Assembly: GCA_002280555.1 (NCBI GenBank)
Contig: NCEE01000002.1
Coordinates: 1-64,000 of the forward strand
DNA: 64,000 nt
Reading direction: 5' to 3'
Source: Sphingomonas sp. 32-62-10
GTDB lineage: Bacteria > Pseudomonadota > Alphaproteobacteria > Sphingomonadales > Sphingomonadaceae
The notes beneath the pieces were generated by a model. It was not told where the DNA came from. It searched no databases and was given only the letters and a program-made list of their open reading frames with translations. Shown here piece after piece: positions 7,169 through 15,977 of the stretch (its first letter is position 1; the number at the start of each line of letters is the position of its first letter). A program made the position numbers and the translations under genes.

Positions 7169-8842
7169 ATGCTAAGAAAGATCCTATACGCCGTTCTTGG
7201 ACTGATCATCGTCGGAGGGGCCATCGGCTGGTTCAACCGTAATGCGATCATGACTGCGCTGCTGATGCGCCGCATCGAAGCGACCAAGGAATATGTCGCG
7301 CCCAATCGGGAAGTCGTGTGGGATCAGGGGCCGAGCCAGGCCGACACGCCCGCCTCGCAAAGGCCGCCGAACGTGGTGTTCATCCTGTTCGACGATTTCG
7401 GTTATAATGACCTCAGTACCTTTGGCGGCGGCGTTGCGGGCGGCAAGGTGCCCACCCCGAATATCGACAAGCTCGCGGCGCAGGGCGCGATCTTCAATCA
7501 GGCCTATTCCGGCACGTCGACCTGTGCGCCGTCGCGCGCCATGCTGATGACGGGTCGCTATCCGACCCGCACCGGGTTCGAATTCACGCCGATCCCCGAT
7601 GGCATGGCCAAGGCGCTGCCGATCTTCGCAGCAGGCATGGATCGCGGGGCATTGCCGCCGACCGTTTTCAATCCCGAGTTCGACGAAAAGGCAATGCCCT
7701 TCAAGAACCAGGGGCTTCCGGGTTCGGAAGTCACCATTGCCGAACTGTTGAAGAGCAAGGGCTATCATACCGTCCATATCGGCAAATGGCACCTCGGCGA
7801 AGCGCCCGAATTCAAGGCCAATGCGCAGGGCTTCGACGAGAGCCTGAACATGCATAACGGAATGTATCTCAGGGAAGACGATCCGAACGTCGTCAATGCC
7901 AAGCTCGATTTCGACCCCATCGACAAGTTCTTTTGGGCAAAGCTGCAATTCGCTGCGACCTTCAACGGCAGCAAGCCCTTCGAGCCGGGCGGCTACATCA
8001 CCGATTGGTGGACCGACCAGTCGCTGAAGGTCATCGAAGCCAACCGCAACCGACCATTCTTCCTGTATATGGCCCATTGGGGCGTGCACACGCCGCTCCA
8101 GGCGACACGGCAAGACTTTGAGGCCGTCGGCGACATCAAGCCGCATCGCTTGCGGGTCTATGCCGCCATGGTCCGCGCGCTGGATCGCAGCGTTGGACGG
8201 ATCATGGCGAAGCTTGACGAGGAAGGCCTTGCCGACAACACCATCGTCGTGCTCAGCAGCGACAATGGCGGGGCGGGCTATGTCGGGCTGCCTAAAATCA
8301 ATGCGCCCTATCGCGGCTGGAAGATCACGCTGTTCGAAGGCGGCATTCGCGTGCCTATGTTCGTGCGTTGGCCGCAGCGCATCAAACCGGGCACGCGCAT
8401 CGCCACCCCTGTGGCGCATATCGATGTCCTGCCGACGCTAGCGGCGGCGGCTGGCACCCCCCTTCCCGGGGACAGAATCATCGACGGTCGCAACATCCTC
8501 CCGCTGGCGACCGGGACTGGCACCTTCTCCCGCCCCAACAATGCGATCTTCTGGCAGTCGGGTGCTTATCAGGTAGTGCGCGCGGGCGACTGGAAGCTCC
8601 AGATCGACGGAACGCGTCAAAAGACATGGCTGTTCGACCTTGCTGCGGACCCTACCGAGAAGAACAATCTCGCCGGAAAGCAGCGAGGCAAGGTCGCCGA
8701 GCTGAAGCAATTGCTGGCTGCCCATCACAAGGGGGCGGTAAAACAGCTCTATCCCTTCAAGCTCGCCAGCCCGGTTTTGGTCGACAAGACCGAAGGCCAG
8801 AAGGCTGTTCCCGGTGACGAATACGTGATCTGGCCGAATTAG
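7169..8842 (+). CDS. Membrane-anchored arylsulfatase, formylglycine type
   Basis: The 557-residue protein begins with one transmembrane segment (residues 5-21), placing the enzyme in the periplasm. It carries the type I sulfatase signature CxPSR (CAPSR, Cys119), whose cysteine must be converted to formylglycine. Paired metal-binding aspartates are Asp75-Asp76 (LFDDFG); GKWHLG and SSDNGG are further family motifs. The ATG at 7169 is preceded by GGGGG. It probably removes sulfate from an ester of the imported substrate. The activating enzyme is encoded 10 kb away at 18147. A second sulfatase is encoded at 29040. Family certain, substrate unknown. Confidence 0.9.
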   Translation: MLRKILYAVLGLIIVGGAIGWFNRNAIMTALLMRRIEATKEYVAPNREVVWDQGPSQADTPASQRPPNVVFILFDDFGYNDLSTFGGGVAGGKVPTPNIDKLAAQGAIFNQAYSGTSTCAPSRAMLMTGRYPTRTGFEFTPIPDGMAKALPIFAAGMDRGALPPTVFNPEFDEKAMPFKNQGLPGSEVTIAELLKSKGYHTVHIGKWHLGEAPEFKANAQGFDESLNMHNGMYLREDDPNVVNAKLDFDPIDKFFWAKLQFAATFNGSKPFEPGGYITDWWTDQSLKVIEANRNRPFFLYMAHWGVHTPLQATRQDFEAVGDIKPHRLRVYAAMVRALDRSVGRIMAKLDEEGLADNTIVVLSSDNGGAGYVGLPKINAPYRGWKITLFEGGIRVPMFVRWPQRIKPGTRIATPVAHIDVLPTLAAAAGTPLPGDRIIDGRNILPLATGTGTFSRPNNAIFWQSGAYQVVRAGDWKLQIDGTRQKTWLFDLAADPTEKNNLAGKQRGKVAELKQLLAAHHKGAVKQLYPFKLASPVLVDKTEGQKAVPGDEYVIWPN

Positions 8843-8985
8843 CTGGAGAACAGGCGGACCGGGATGGGTCGCCTGGCCGCTACATACCTTGAGAGAAAAC
8901 CATCGGCGTACCCGCCGTCCACTGGATGCCTCCATCGTTCATGGCAACGCACTGCGCACCCAAATTGCCTCTTGCGAAACTGTGT

Positions 8986-9002
8986 TTAATGTTTCACATT
9001 AA
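8986..9002. promoter_or_regulatory. Palindromic operator, type 1, site D (perfect palindrome)
   Basis: TTAATGT-TTC-ACATTAA is the only copy whose two 7-base arms match perfectly. It is 54 bases before the TonB-receptor start and defines the consensus for the other four sites. Confidence 0.65.
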
Positions 9003-9055
9003 TGTATCACAGTAAAATGGCCGGCGCGATGATGCTGTCCGATGGGAGGGAAATC

Positions 9056-11701
9056 ATGGGCACTAATCGGAGTCTCGCGCAGCAGTTGAAGGCAACGTTG
9101 TTCGCCGGTACCGCGCTTCCGGTCCTTCTGCTGGGTTTGGCAACACCCGCGATTGCACAGGATCGCGGTACTCCCGATCAGGAAGACCCGGCGTTGGCGT
9201 CGCAGCGTGTCTCCGACATCGTGGTGACCGCCAACAAGCGCGAAGAGACGCTGCAAGACACCCCGATCGCGGTTTCAGTGGTGGAAGCGCAGGAGATCGA
9301 ACGGGCCGAGATCCAGGACCTGCTCGACCTCCAGACGCTGGTTCCTTCGCTCGCGATTCGGCAGGGCCAAACCTCGGGCAATACCAATTTCTTCATTCGC
9401 GGCTTCGGCAATGGCCAAAACGCGATCGGGCTCGAGCCTTCGGTCGGCGTTTTTATCGATGGCGTCTATCGCTCGCGTTCGGCTGCTGCGATTTCCGACT
9501 TGCCAAACCTTGAGCGCGTTGAAGTCCTGCGCGGCCCCCAATCGACCCTGTTCGGCAAGAACGCGTCAGTGGGCGTGATCTCGGTGACCACCCGCAAGCC
9601 AAGCTTCGAGCGGGGCGGCCATATCGAAAGCAGTTTCGGCAACTACGGCCTGCACCGATTCGAGGGCTATGTGACCGGCCCGGTCACCAATACGGTTGCG
9701 GTGGCCTTGGGCGGCAGTCTCAACCGGCGCGGCGGCTATGTCGAGGACCTCGGCACGGGAGACCGTTACAACGAGCGTGATCGATGGGGCATTCGCGGCG
9801 AAATCCTGTGGCAGCCTTCGGTCGATGTCAGTTTCCGCCTGATTGGCGACTATGACCGGATCGACGAGAATTGCTGCATCCTTACCAATCTGGTTGAGGG
9901 CCCGACCGGGGCCAGCATTCGGGCGCTGGGCGGGCGCTTCGTTTCGCAAGACCCGTTCTCCTACAACGTGTCCTACGACATCGTCCCCAGCAACCGGATC
10001 AAAAACTACGGCGCATCCCTGCAGGGCGACATCGATGTCGGCTTCGGGACGCTCACCAGCATTACGGCCTATCGCCGCAATGACGTTAATTCTCAATTCG
10101 ATCCCGATGCCACGAGCCTGAGATTATTCTCAACCAACACGGCGCAATCGGAAATCGAAACATTCACGCAGGAAGTCCGGCTGCAGTCCAACGGGACAGG
10201 AAAGTTGGTAGATTGGATGATTGGGGGCTTCTATTTCGATGAGCGCCTGAAATCCGGTAACGATCTGTTCTACGGTGTTGATTACCGTCGCTATCTGGGC
10301 GCGCTGCTGAACAACCCTACGCAGGTTACCACATTTGAGGCGTTCGCCGGGGTGCCAACCGGAACTTTCGCCGCGCCCGGGCAGGGCATTTCGGAGCGGA
10401 GCAATCAGGGCAACACCGCTTGGTCAATCTTTGGCAATATCGACCTCCACCTCACTGACCGCCTGACCGCCACCTTCGGGATCAGCCATATCGAAGATCG
10501 AAAGGACGTTTCAGTCACCGCGCTCAGCACAGACGCCTTGGCCGCGACCAATCTCGATCAGCTCGGCTACACCGCAACGCTCAGAACCCTATTGGCCCAG
10601 CGCGGTATAAATTTGCAGAATCCGGCGTCAGTGGGGCCGTTTGTGGCAGCCAACCCGGCCATCTATGCACAGGTCCAGCAGCAGGCGCTGGCGACCGCAC
10701 TCGGCAGCGCCAACCCGTTCAACGCCCTGCGGGCGCTGCAATTCTTCCCGCCTTTCGTCAGTTTCCCCAATGCGGTGGAAGATGGGCGTTCGCGCGACAA
10801 CAGCACTGATTTCACGGCCCGCCTCGCCTACAAGCTCACAGATCAGCTCAGCGTCTATGCGTCTTATGCAACGGGCTTCAAGGCGAGTTCGTGGAATCTG
10901 TCGCGTCAAAGCAAGCCAACATCGGCGATCCTCGTCCCTGGCAATCCGGTAGTCGATCCGGTCACGCGGCAGGTTCTGCGGGCGACGCCGCCTTCGCCCA
11001 TCACAAGTGCCGGGCTATATTCGACCAACCTTACACCCGGAACGCGCATCGCATCGCCTGAGGACGCAGAAGTCTATGAGTTGGGGATCAAGGGCACGTT
11101 CAATAGCTTTGCCTTTACCGCCACGGTCTTTAACCAGACCCTGAAGAACTTCCAGACCACCGTTTTCACGCAGAACGGTTTCGTGTTCGCCAATGCGGCC
11201 AAGCAATCGACCTTTGGCGTCGAGGTCGACTTCCGCTGGAGCCCGCTCGACGGTCTGTTCTTCACCGGGGGCGCGACGTTCCTCGATCCGGTCTATGATA
11301 GCTTCCCCAATTTCGGGCCGGGCATCGACATCTCCGGACAGCAGCCGCAGGGCGTTGCCAAGACGCAGTTCACGCTTGGCTCGAACTACAATTTTTCAAT
11401 CGGCAATCTCGACGCTTTCGTGCGGGCGGATTGGCAGCATATCGGCAATTCGCCGTTTCTTGATGATCCGAATGAAGCAGCCACGATTGCAGCCGCGGGC
11501 TACTCACGCGAACAAAACCTCGTGAACATGTCGGTCGGAATCAAGACTGCACGCGGGTTTGGCGTCTCCTTATGGGCGCGCAACCTGTTCGACGACCAAT
11601 ATATCGTCTTCGCCTCGCCCGCGCTGGCACAGGCCGGCACGATCAATGGCGCACCCAACCAGCCCCGCACCTTCGGGGTGACGTTGCGCAGATCGTTTTA
11701 A
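9056..11701 (+). CDS. TonB-dependent outer-membrane receptor
   Basis: The 881-residue protein has a signal peptide ending in ATPAIAQ and a TonB-box-like start (SDIVVTANKREETLQDTPIAV). A plug domain with RGFGNGQNAIG and LRGPQSTLFGKNA leads into a long beta-barrel that ends in Phe (LRRSF), as expected for an outer-membrane porin-like receptor. I start at 9056, where GGGAGGG stands 5 bases upstream. The frame stays open back to 9002, but that would begin inside operator D. It is the likely entry route for the substrate of this region and follows the sulfatase gene. Sphingomonads use many such receptors for plant, steroid and aromatic compounds; the ligand is unknown. Confidence 0.92.
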   Translation: MGTNRSLAQQLKATLFAGTALPVLLLGLATPAIAQDRGTPDQEDPALASQRVSDIVVTANKREETLQDTPIAVSVVEAQEIERAEIQDLLDLQTLVPSLAIRQGQTSGNTNFFIRGFGNGQNAIGLEPSVGVFIDGVYRSRSAAAISDLPNLERVEVLRGPQSTLFGKNASVGVISVTTRKPSFERGGHIESSFGNYGLHRFEGYVTGPVTNTVAVALGGSLNRRGGYVEDLGTGDRYNERDRWGIRGEILWQPSVDVSFRLIGDYDRIDENCCILTNLVEGPTGASIRALGGRFVSQDPFSYNVSYDIVPSNRIKNYGASLQGDIDVGFGTLTSITAYRRNDVNSQFDPDATSLRLFSTNTAQSEIETFTQEVRLQSNGTGKLVDWMIGGFYFDERLKSGNDLFYGVDYRRYLGALLNNPTQVTTFEAFAGVPTGTFAAPGQGISERSNQGNTAWSIFGNIDLHLTDRLTATFGISHIEDRKDVSVTALSTDALAATNLDQLGYTATLRTLLAQRGINLQNPASVGPFVAANPAIYAQVQQQALATALGSANPFNALRALQFFPPFVSFPNAVEDGRSRDNSTDFTARLAYKLTDQLSVYASYATGFKASSWNLSRQSKPTSAILVPGNPVVDPVTRQVLRATPPSPITSAGLYSTNLTPGTRIASPEDAEVYELGIKGTFNSFAFTATVFNQTLKNFQTTVFTQNGFVFANAAKQSTFGVEVDFRWSPLDGLFFTGGATFLDPVYDSFPNFGPGIDISGQQPQGVAKTQFTLGSNYNFSIGNLDAFVRADWQHIGNSPFLDDPNEAATIAAAGYSREQNLVNMSVGIKTARGFGVSLWARNLFDDQYIVFASPALAQAGTINGAPNQPRTFGVTLRRSF

Positions 11702-11916
11702 TCCGAGGACTTCGACAACAGGGCACTGCCATCAGGGTAGCCGCAGAAATGAAGTGACTTGGGCCTCTGCTCGCGCGTGTTGGTTGCGATCGTGTCGACG
11801 GTGATGGCCGCGATGATCGCAAGCCATCGTGCCAACTTAATCTGCCCAAGATTGCCCCGGTCCGCGCGATCCAAGGCTAACCTGATCGGCCGTCAGCAGA
11901 GATCGGTTGAAACATA

Positions 11917-12561
11917 TTATTTGGCGGGGGACAGCCCTTGCTGCTCCATTCGCCAGACGAGCTGATCGACGCGATCTTGTCCGAAGAACGGCTCGCCCCC
12001 GAATACCATCATCGGGACACCCCAATGCCCGGCTTCCCGCTGATCGCGTTGGTTTTGCTCGACTATCGCGCGGTAACGGTCGGCGTCATTGTCGACGGCG
12101 TGCGACAACTCGTTATAGTCGAGCCCCGCGCGTTCTGTCGCTTGTCGCAGATGGTCGCCTTCATGCCAGTTATCGACCTCGCCGGACCAGATAATGTGGC
12201 TGACTTCTCGCAAGAAGGGCAGCCCGCGGCGCCGTTCAGCCGCGGCGACCCCAAGGTGCGTGAGCCGATGAATATACGGCTGTTCAACTCGATAGTCCCC
12301 GGCCACCATGCGGACAGGATCGGGCCGGGGCCATCGGTAGGGTAAGCCGAGAAACTCGGCCTGACGGGTCGTGTCGCGTAAAAGGTAAGGCGTCCAGAGG
12401 GGATCACGCGCGTCGAAGAACTCCGGCGTCCTCACCGCCAAGGGGTAAACCGGACGGACGTTGCAATCCACGTCATAGGTGCGCTGAAATTCCAGTAGCC
12501 GAGGCACGATGAAATAGGAATATGGTGACCGAAAAGACCAGTAAAGATCATATTCAAGCAT
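11917..12561 (-). CDS. DsbA-family / 2-hydroxychromene-2-carboxylate isomerase-like protein
   Basis: The 214-residue thioredoxin-fold protein has the layout of HCCA isomerase (kappa-GST-like). SFRSPYSYF near the N-terminus has Ser instead of the CxxC pair, and a cis-proline segment HWGVPMMVFGGEPFFGQDRVDQL is near the end. HCCA isomerase is glutathione-dependent and works in naphthalene-type ring degradation. Homologues in other clusters have unknown roles. The ATG at 12561 is chosen because GAGAGG precedes it. It is separated from the transporter gene upstream by 198 bases with an AT-rich stretch, so it may have its own promoter. A larger tandem relative is encoded at 19699. Confidence 0.78.
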   Translation of the reverse strand: MLEYDLYWSFRSPYSYFIVPRLLEFQRTYDVDCNVRPVYPLAVRTPEFFDARDPLWTPYLLRDTTRQAEFLGLPYRWPRPDPVRMVAGDYRVEQPYIHRLTHLGVAAAERRRGLPFLREVSHIIWSGEVDNWHEGDHLRQATERAGLDYNELSHAVDNDADRYRAIVEQNQRDQREAGHWGVPMMVFGGEPFFGQDRVDQLVWRMEQQGLSPAK

Positions 12562-12759
12562 TTTTGAACCTCTCACCTCGCAATATATGCAGATTATTGC
12601 TGCAAAACTGACATCCGCAAATATCGCGAATATAAAATCTCCACTTTGGCGGACCGTTTCACTGACAGCGGACCAGCTCCGTGAATGGCACACCCCACCA
12701 GCGCCGAGCCTTCGGGGCGACGGTGCGCCGGTTGGTTTATTGCCTGTCCGACGTGTACC

Positions 12760-14256
12760 TCAAGCACCGAGCTTCCTAAGGTTCTCCTCGTGCATAGTCT
12801 TGTCGATCCGATAGGTAGCAATGACCGCAATCATCGCAATCCATAGCGCCAGGACGATTGGCACATAATAGGCCCCCATCCGCCAGATTGCATCGTCACT
12901 GACGTCCTCAGGCTTGTCGCCCGGCGAAAGGCCCGCGAGTGTAAGGATCGTCGTTGCGGTCATCACCCCAATGCCGCGCACGGCCTTGTCGATGAACGTC
13001 TCGGCGGCGATAAGGACGCCCTCCGATCGTCGGCCCGTCCTCAGTTCGCTGTCCTCGACTAAATCTGCCAGCATGGAGGCGAACAAAATCTGGAAACAGA
13101 TGATCAACCCGACATCAATGACGTTAGTTATGGTTACGAACCAAAAGATGAAGGGCGTCCCGTTGGGCGGGAGCACGTCCGCCAGGCGCAGGATGATGGG
13201 TACTGGTGCGCCGACGAAGGCCAGTAGCCCGACAAGGATCGCGCCGCGCTTTTTGCCGAACCAGCGGGAGACGCGCGGCGCCAGAACGAGCCCGATCCCG
13301 GCAGCGAGGAAGGTGCCGATGAAGATCGCGCCGGTCTGCCGCTCGTTGAATGCCCAGAAATAGGTGAGGAAATAAAGCGACAGGCCGGCGGCAAGCCCGC
13401 CAGCGATGGCCGCCAGCATGGCCGCGATGAACAGCGAGCCGAAGGAACGGTTTGAAAGCGTCTCGATCAGGTCGCCAAAGATGATCCCGATGGTCAGCTG
13501 GCGTCTGGGCGGCGGAGACTTCAGATAGGGAATGCGCGCGTGGGTGCCGCCCGCGCTGATGAGGATCGACAGCAGAATGACCAGCGCCCCGACCAGCCCG
13601 TAGACCGGGTAGGCATCGCGGTTGAACCGCCCGTCAGCGATGGTAGTGGTCACGAATATCGGGAACAAGATCGCAAAGGCCCATACCGACACCGCGTTGC
13701 CGCCTACCCAGGCGAGAAAATATCTCAAGCTGTAGAGCGAGGTGCGCTCGTGATAGTCCGGTGTAAGTTCGGGAACGAGCGCGCTGGCAGGTGTGCGGTA
13801 GAAGGTGATCGCGGTTCGCACGATCACGGACAGCGATAGCAGGTACCAGAATAGCGCTGTCTGGGTGGCGTGCTCAGGCGGCGTCCAAAGGAAGTAGAAG
13901 CTCACCGCGAGCGGGATCGCCGAGGCATAGAGATATGGATGGCGCCTGCCCCAGCGCGAACGAAGGTTGTCGGACCAGTAGCCGACGATGGGGTCGCTGA
14001 TCGCATCGCACACCAGCGAAATCATGAGGGCCAAACCGACCAACCGCGCATCGAGGCCGACCACCTGGCTGTAGAAGATCAGCAGAAAGAAATCGAACGC
14101 CGCCGCAGTCACGCCCGGCGCGATCGCACCAACGCCGAATGCCAGCTTGGTGGACCGCGGAAGCGGCGGCGGGGCGCCATCCCGCTGCGCAGGTTCGATC
14201 GCTTGCGGACGATCCGACCCGGGTGCAGATCCAAGTGCATCGGATTGATTGTCCAC
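12760..14256 (-). CDS. GPH-type MFS transporter (copy 1)
   Basis: The 498-residue protein has about 12 membrane segments and the glycoside-pentoside-hexuronide (MelB-like) signature region DAISDPIVGYWSDNLRSRWGRRHPY after the second segment, cited here as a block rather than as a full motif. I start at the GTG at 14256, which follows AAAGGAG at 7-base spacing; an ATG one frame away gives no product. It is divergent from the tetR gene with operator E between them. GPH proteins in sphingomonad catabolic islands often sit with BVMOs and TonB receptors, so an inner-membrane uptake role for a hydrophobic substrate is likely. A second copy is encoded at 40009. Confidence 0.85.
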   Translation of the reverse strand: MDNQSDALGSAPGSDRPQAIEPAQRDGAPPPLPRSTKLAFGVGAIAPGVTAAAFDFFLLIFYSQVVGLDARLVGLALMISLVCDAISDPIVGYWSDNLRSRWGRRHPYLYASAIPLAVSFYFLWTPPEHATQTALFWYLLSLSVIVRTAITFYRTPASALVPELTPDYHERTSLYSLRYFLAWVGGNAVSVWAFAILFPIFVTTTIADGRFNRDAYPVYGLVGALVILLSILISAGGTHARIPYLKSPPPRRQLTIGIIFGDLIETLSNRSFGSLFIAAMLAAIAGGLAAGLSLYFLTYFWAFNERQTGAIFIGTFLAAGIGLVLAPRVSRWFGKKRGAILVGLLAFVGAPVPIILRLADVLPPNGTPFIFWFVTITNVIDVGLIICFQILFASMLADLVEDSELRTGRRSEGVLIAAETFIDKAVRGIGVMTATTILTLAGLSPGDKPEDVSDDAIWRMGAYYVPIVLALWIAMIAVIATYRIDKTMHEENLRKLGA

Positions 14257-14355
14257 GCATTCGCTCCTTTCGCCCGTCAGCGGCAGTTGCAAGCCGAAAG
14301 CGCGATCTTCTATCCTTGGCGCTCAGCCGGAGAGTGTGGTATCCCATGGCCTGCA

Positions 14356-14372
14356 TTAATGCGCAATATTAG
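14356..14372. promoter_or_regulatory. Palindromic operator, type 1, site E
   Basis: TTAATGC-GCA-ATATTAG ends 11 bases before the tetR start codon and lies about 100 bases before the divergent transporter start. The position suits autoregulation of the TetR protein encoded at 14384 and joint control of the transporter. Confidence 0.6.
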
Positions 14373-14383
14373 ATACGAGAGAA

Positions 14384-15007
14384 ATGCCCCGTTCTTCACA
14401 TCAAGATACGCGGTCTGCCCTGCTTCAGTCCGCACAACGTCTCATCGCCGAGCGAGGCTTGGGGATGGTCTCCGTCAAGGACATCACCCGCGCGGCGGGT
14501 GCGCGCAATCCAAGCGCGGTGCATTACCACTTCGGCAATGTGGAAGAGCTGATCAAAGAGGTTTTCACGCAGCGTTACAAGGCGATCGAGCAGGAACGCG
14601 CTCTGCGTCTCGCCAAGGTCGATGAAGCGGATCCGGCGCGGCGCCTCGTTGCTCTGACGGCGGCGGCAATTGCCCCCTTCATGGAGTCGTGCCTTGACGA
14701 AGAGGGGCGGCTCTATGTCAGGTTCTGCCTCCAGTTCTCGACCGATCCGCGCTTTAACTTACTCGAGTTGGTTACCGAATACGGCATGCCAAGCCTACTT
14801 TCGTTGCGCGCCCAGGTCGTGGAATGTGTGACCTATATTCCCGGTGACGTTGTCAATGCGCGACTACGCCATGCCTTTTCGATATCTCTCGTGCAGGCGG
14901 CGGACTATGTCCGTCAGCTGGAGGCGGGATTGCAGATCACAGCCGAATCCGCAGTCCGCGAAGCCGCCGCGACGCTGGCGGGCTACATCGGTGCGAGGGT
15001 CCGGTAA
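14384..15007 (+). CDS. TetR-family regulator (likely controls region 1)
   Basis: The 207-residue protein has an N-terminal TetR helix-turn-helix (residues about 10-55: LLQSAQRLIAERG, VSVKDITRAAG, NPSAVHYHFGNVEELIKEV). The ligand-binding helical domain carries no family label I can read. An operator of the type repeated in front of the hydrolase, BVMO and receptor genes lies immediately upstream, and the GPH transporter gene diverges from it. The simplest reading is a ligand-relieved repressor of the whole 2-15 kb set and of itself. That it binds these sites is inferred from position only. Confidence 0.85.
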   Translation: MPRSSHQDTRSALLQSAQRLIAERGLGMVSVKDITRAAGARNPSAVHYHFGNVEELIKEVFTQRYKAIEQERALRLAKVDEADPARRLVALTAAAIAPFMESCLDEEGRLYVRFCLQFSTDPRFNLLELVTEYGMPSLLSLRAQVVECVTYIPGDVVNARLRHAFSISLVQAADYVRQLEAGLQITAESAVREAAATLAGYIGARVR

Positions 15008-15056
15008 GCGTGGCACTTGCTTGAAAGGCGCTTGGCTAAACGACCTTTTTGCGAAG

Positions 15057-15142
15057 GGCGCTGTCAGAGCAATTTGGCAGGTGCTCGAGGGTAATGATAT
15101 CGAGCGCGGATGAGCCGCAGATCCAGGGCGAAACCCGCCAGC
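15057..15142 (+). mobile_element. IS6-family 5' stump
   Basis: This stretch begins with the terminal repeat GGCGCTGTCAGAGCAA and continues into the first codons of an IS6 transposase (ATG at about 15109, reading MSRRSRAKPA). It breaks off where a second terminal repeat starts at 15143. It matches the start of the copy at 44690. It is therefore an older IS6 end into which, or beside which, the copy at 15143 was placed. Confidence 0.6.
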
Positions 15143-15977
15143 GGCTCTGTCAGAGCAAATGCACCGATCGTTAGGATCTGGACGATACCGAGCTGGGATG
15201 CCTCGCCCCCGCAAGCCCGCCAGTTCATTTCGCTATTTCAACTCATCGCCTGAAGTGATCCGGCTGGTGGTGATGATGTACGTGCGGTTCCCGCTCAGTT
15301 TGCGGAACGTTGAGGACCTGCTGTTCGAGCGCGGGATCGACATCTGCCATGAGACAGTGCGGCATTGGTGGAACAGGTTTGGACCGATGTTCGCCGGCGA
15401 AATCCGCCGGCAAAGGGTGTCGCGGATGCGGGGGTTCCGCCACTGGCGGTGGCACCTCGACGAGATGTACGTGAAGCTGAATGGCGAGATGGTGTACCTC
15501 TGGCGCGCGGTCGATCAGGAAGGCGAGGTTCTCGAAAGCTACATCACGAAGTCCCGCGACAAGGAGGCCGCGCTGCGCTTTATGAAGAAGGCGCTGAAGC
15601 GCCACGGCTCTCCGGAAACGATCAACACGGACGGCCTGGCATCGTACAAGGCAGCGATGAAGGTGCTCGGCAATACCGAGAAGCAGGAGGTCGGACGCTG
15701 GGCCAATAACAGGGTGGAGAATAGCCACCTCCCGTTTCGACGACGGGAACGAGCGATGCTCAGATTCAGGCGGATGAAGTCGCTACAGAAGTTCGCCAGC
15801 GTCCACGCCAACGTCCACAATCACTTCAATCTCGAACGCCATTGAGTTGATCGCCAGACCTTCAGAAAACGCCGCACGGCCGCAATGGCCGAGTAGCAAT
15901 CCCTTGCGCACTGAGCCGTGACCCCAAAGCCCGAACCGCATCGTCCAGAGACGAGTTCGCTTTAGACTGACAGCACC
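15143..15977 (+). mobile_element. IS6-family insertion sequence, copy 1 (about 835 bp)
   Basis: The left end GGCTCTGTCAGAGCAAA and the reversed right end GGTGCTGTCAGTCTAAA are imperfect inverted repeats of about 17 bases. The length agrees with the 839-bp copy at 44690-45528. No 8-bp target duplication is visible (CCGCCAGC on the left, TATCGAAC on the right), so the flanks have been rearranged since insertion. The right end lies inside a nuclease-like gene and cuts off its 3' end. Confidence 0.75.
15198..15845 (+). CDS. IS6-family transposase, C-terminally shortened
   Basis: The 215-residue DDE transposase has catalytic residues in HLDEMYVKLNGE (Asp), NTDGLASY (Asp) and NNRVENSHLP (Glu). The N-terminal part carries the zinc-finger/HTH-like region typical of IS6/IS26 elements. 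The start at 15198 aligns with that of copy 2. Compared with copy 2, which would be 240 residues, the frame stops at TGA (15843-15845) where copy 2 has an isoleucine codon; the lost tail (VDRQTF...) can still be read for 16 codons downstream before a TAG. The catalytic core is whole, so activity is possible but uncertain. Confidence 0.82.
   Translation: MPRPRKPASSFRYFNSSPEVIRLVVMMYVRFPLSLRNVEDLLFERGIDICHETVRHWWNRFGPMFAGEIRRQRVSRMRGFRHWRWHLDEMYVKLNGEMVYLWRAVDQEGEVLESYITKSRDKEAALRFMKKALKRHGSPETINTDGLASYKAAMKVLGNTEKQEVGRWANNRVENSHLPFRRRERAMLRFRRMKSLQKFASVHANVHNHFNLERH

Noticed and set aside
7184..8419. Open frame of 411 codons on the minus strand
   Set aside because: Antisense to the sulfatase gene, which has complete family motifs on the other strand.
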